Shown: piece by piece, positions 4,254-5,157 of the stretch
Numbering within the stretch: position 1 is the stretch's first letter
Layout of the letters: each line of letters begins with the position of its first letter
Program-made: the position numbers and the translations under genes
The notes under the pieces: generated by a model
What the model saw: the letters and a program-made list of their open reading frames with translations, nothing else
What the model was told of the DNA's origin: nothing
Databases searched by the model: none
Assembly (NCBI GenBank): GCA_002369295.1
Contig: DFDR01000028.1
Coordinates: forward strand, 1 to 5,157
Direction of reading: 5' to 3'
DNA: 5,157 nt
Origin: Desulfovibrionaceae bacterium UBA3823
GTDB lineage: Bacteria > Desulfobacterota > Desulfovibrionia > Desulfovibrionales > Desulfovibrionaceae

Positions 4254-5157
4254 ATGTTTACGAATAGAGGCAAAGCCCTCACCTTCGACGATATACTTCT
4301 GGTTCCCAGCTATTCCGAAGTGACGCCCGACATGATCGACGCGTCCACCTGGCTCACGCCGGACATTCCCCTGCGCATTCCGCTGCTTTCCGCCGCCATG
4401 GACACGGTGACGGAGTCGGCCATGGCCATCTCCATGGCCCGCATGGGCGGCATCGGCGTCATCCACAAGAACATGTCCATCGCCCAGCAGCGCCTCGAGA
4501 TCGAGCGCGTCAAGAAGAGCGAGAGCGGCATGATCGTGGATCCCGTGACCATAGGCTCCGAGTGTCCGGTCAGCGATGCCCTGGCCCTCATGCAGGACTT
4601 CCGCGTCTCGGGCCTCCCGGTCGTGGACAACGGCTGTCTCAAGGGCATCATCACCAACCGCGACGTGCGCTTCGTCGAGGACGGCGAGGCCGTCCGCGTG
4701 CGCGACGTGATGACGAGCAAGAACCTCATCACCGTGCCCATGGGCACCTCCCTCGAGGAGGCCAAGCGCCACCTCCACGAGCACCGCATCGAAAAGCTCC
4801 TCGTGGTCGACGAGGACCGCCATCTGCGCGGCCTCATCACCATGAAGGACATCGACAAGGTCCAGAAGTATCCCAACGCCTGCAAGGACGACCGCGGCCG
4901 CCTGCGCGTGGCCGCCGCCATCGGCGTCACCGGCGACACCATCGACCGCGCCGAGCAGCTCCTGCAGGCCGGCGCCGACGCCCTGGTGCTGGACTCCGCC
5001 CACGGCCATTCCCGCAACGTGCTCTCCACCATCCGCAAGGTGAAGTCCGCCTTCCCCAACTGCCAGCTCATCGCCGGCAACGTGGCCACCTACGAGGGCG
5101 CCAAGGCCGTCCTCGAGGCCGGCGCCGACACCGTCAAGGTCGGCATCGGTCCCGGCT
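4254..5157 (+). CDS. guaB: Inosine-5'-monophosphate dehydrogenase GuaB, N-terminal 301 residues (3' end outside window)
   Basis: Oxidises IMP to XMP with NAD+, the committed step of guanine nucleotide synthesis, in the cytosol. The frame is open from the ATG at 4254 to the window edge. The N-terminus KALTFDDILLVPSYSEV (7-23) and PLLSAAMDTVTE (43-54) are hallmarks of the catalytic barrel. Two CBS domains (about 93-205) are inserted, seen in VSGLPVVDNG...GIITNRDVRF and HRIEKLLVVDE...GLITMKDIDK; they bind purine nucleotides and set allosteric control. The barrel resumes with RVAAAIGV, LVLDSAHGHS (244-253, NAD-binding Asp) and AGNVAT (274-279). The last whole codons give VGIGPG, and the final T fits the serine of the usual GPGSICTTR loop, so the catalytic Cys (about residue 304) lies just outside. 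E. coli GuaB has 488 residues, so about 60% is present. It is transcribed divergently from ffh. Confidence 0.97.
   Translation, partial: MFTNRGKALTFDDILLVPSYSEVTPDMIDASTWLTPDIPLRIPLLSAAMDTVTESAMAISMARMGGIGVIHKNMSIAQQRLEIERVKKSESGMIVDPVTIGSECPVSDALALMQDFRVSGLPVVDNGCLKGIITNRDVRFVEDGEAVRVRDVMTSKNLITVPMGTSLEEAKRHLHEHRIEKLLVVDEDRHLRGLITMKDIDKVQKYPNACKDDRGRLRVAAAIGVTGDTIDRAEQLLQAGADALVLDSAHGHSRNVLSTIRKVKSAFPNCQLIAGNVATYEGAKAVLEAGADTVKVGIGPG

Noticed and set aside
4230..5089. Two 259-codon minus-strand open frames over guaB
   Set aside because: They are shadows of guaB, whose plus-strand frame is open to the window end and clearly IMP dehydrogenase.

Overview
This GC-rich window (above 60% GC by eye) most likely comes from a Desulfovibrionales-type bacterium (former Deltaproteobacteria). 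The gene order ffh-rpsP-khpA-rimM, the style of the RimM N-terminus and the ClpX sequence all fit that group. Firmicutes share a similar ffh-rpsP-KH-rimM order but are usually lower in GC. The assignment is inference.

Layout. Positions 1-848 (+) hold the C-terminal two thirds of clpX, cut by the window start just before its GYVG pore loop. Positions 849-1238 are a non-coding convergent junction. It has a strong stem-loop behind clpX, then a patchwork of short direct repeats and palindromes, then the end of the minus-strand operon. Positions 3877 down to 1239 (-) form a compact operon: ffh (SRP GTPase), rpsP (ribosomal protein S16), khpA (small KH-domain RNA-binding protein) and rimM (30S maturation factor). 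Start codons were adjusted: rpsP starts at 2257 and rimM starts with GTG at 1754, not at the ends of the longer open frames. A good internal promoter lies in the ffh-rpsP gap. Positions 3878-4253 are a divergent control region. It contains a predicted ffh promoter with a long leader carrying tandem 22-bp repeats and a hairpin, and a predicted guaB promoter whose -35 box sits inside a perfect 13-bp palindrome. Positions 4254-5157 (+) hold the first 301 codons of guaB (IMP dehydrogenase). This frame stays open to the window edge and stops just before the catalytic-cysteine loop.

How the genes fit together. The minus-strand operon serves translation and protein export: SRP targeting, a 30S protein, an RNA chaperone-like KH protein and a 30S assembly factor. 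ClpX (protein unfolding) and GuaB (guanine nucleotide synthesis) are unrelated neighbours read from their own units.

All genes are recognisable housekeeping genes, and I see no convincing new biological system. The points most worth a second look are the palindrome over the guaB -35 box, the repeat-filled clpX/rimM junction where lon and trmD/rplS would be expected, the repeat-bearing ffh leader, and the Met-Pro-Gly plus lysine tail of Ffh.
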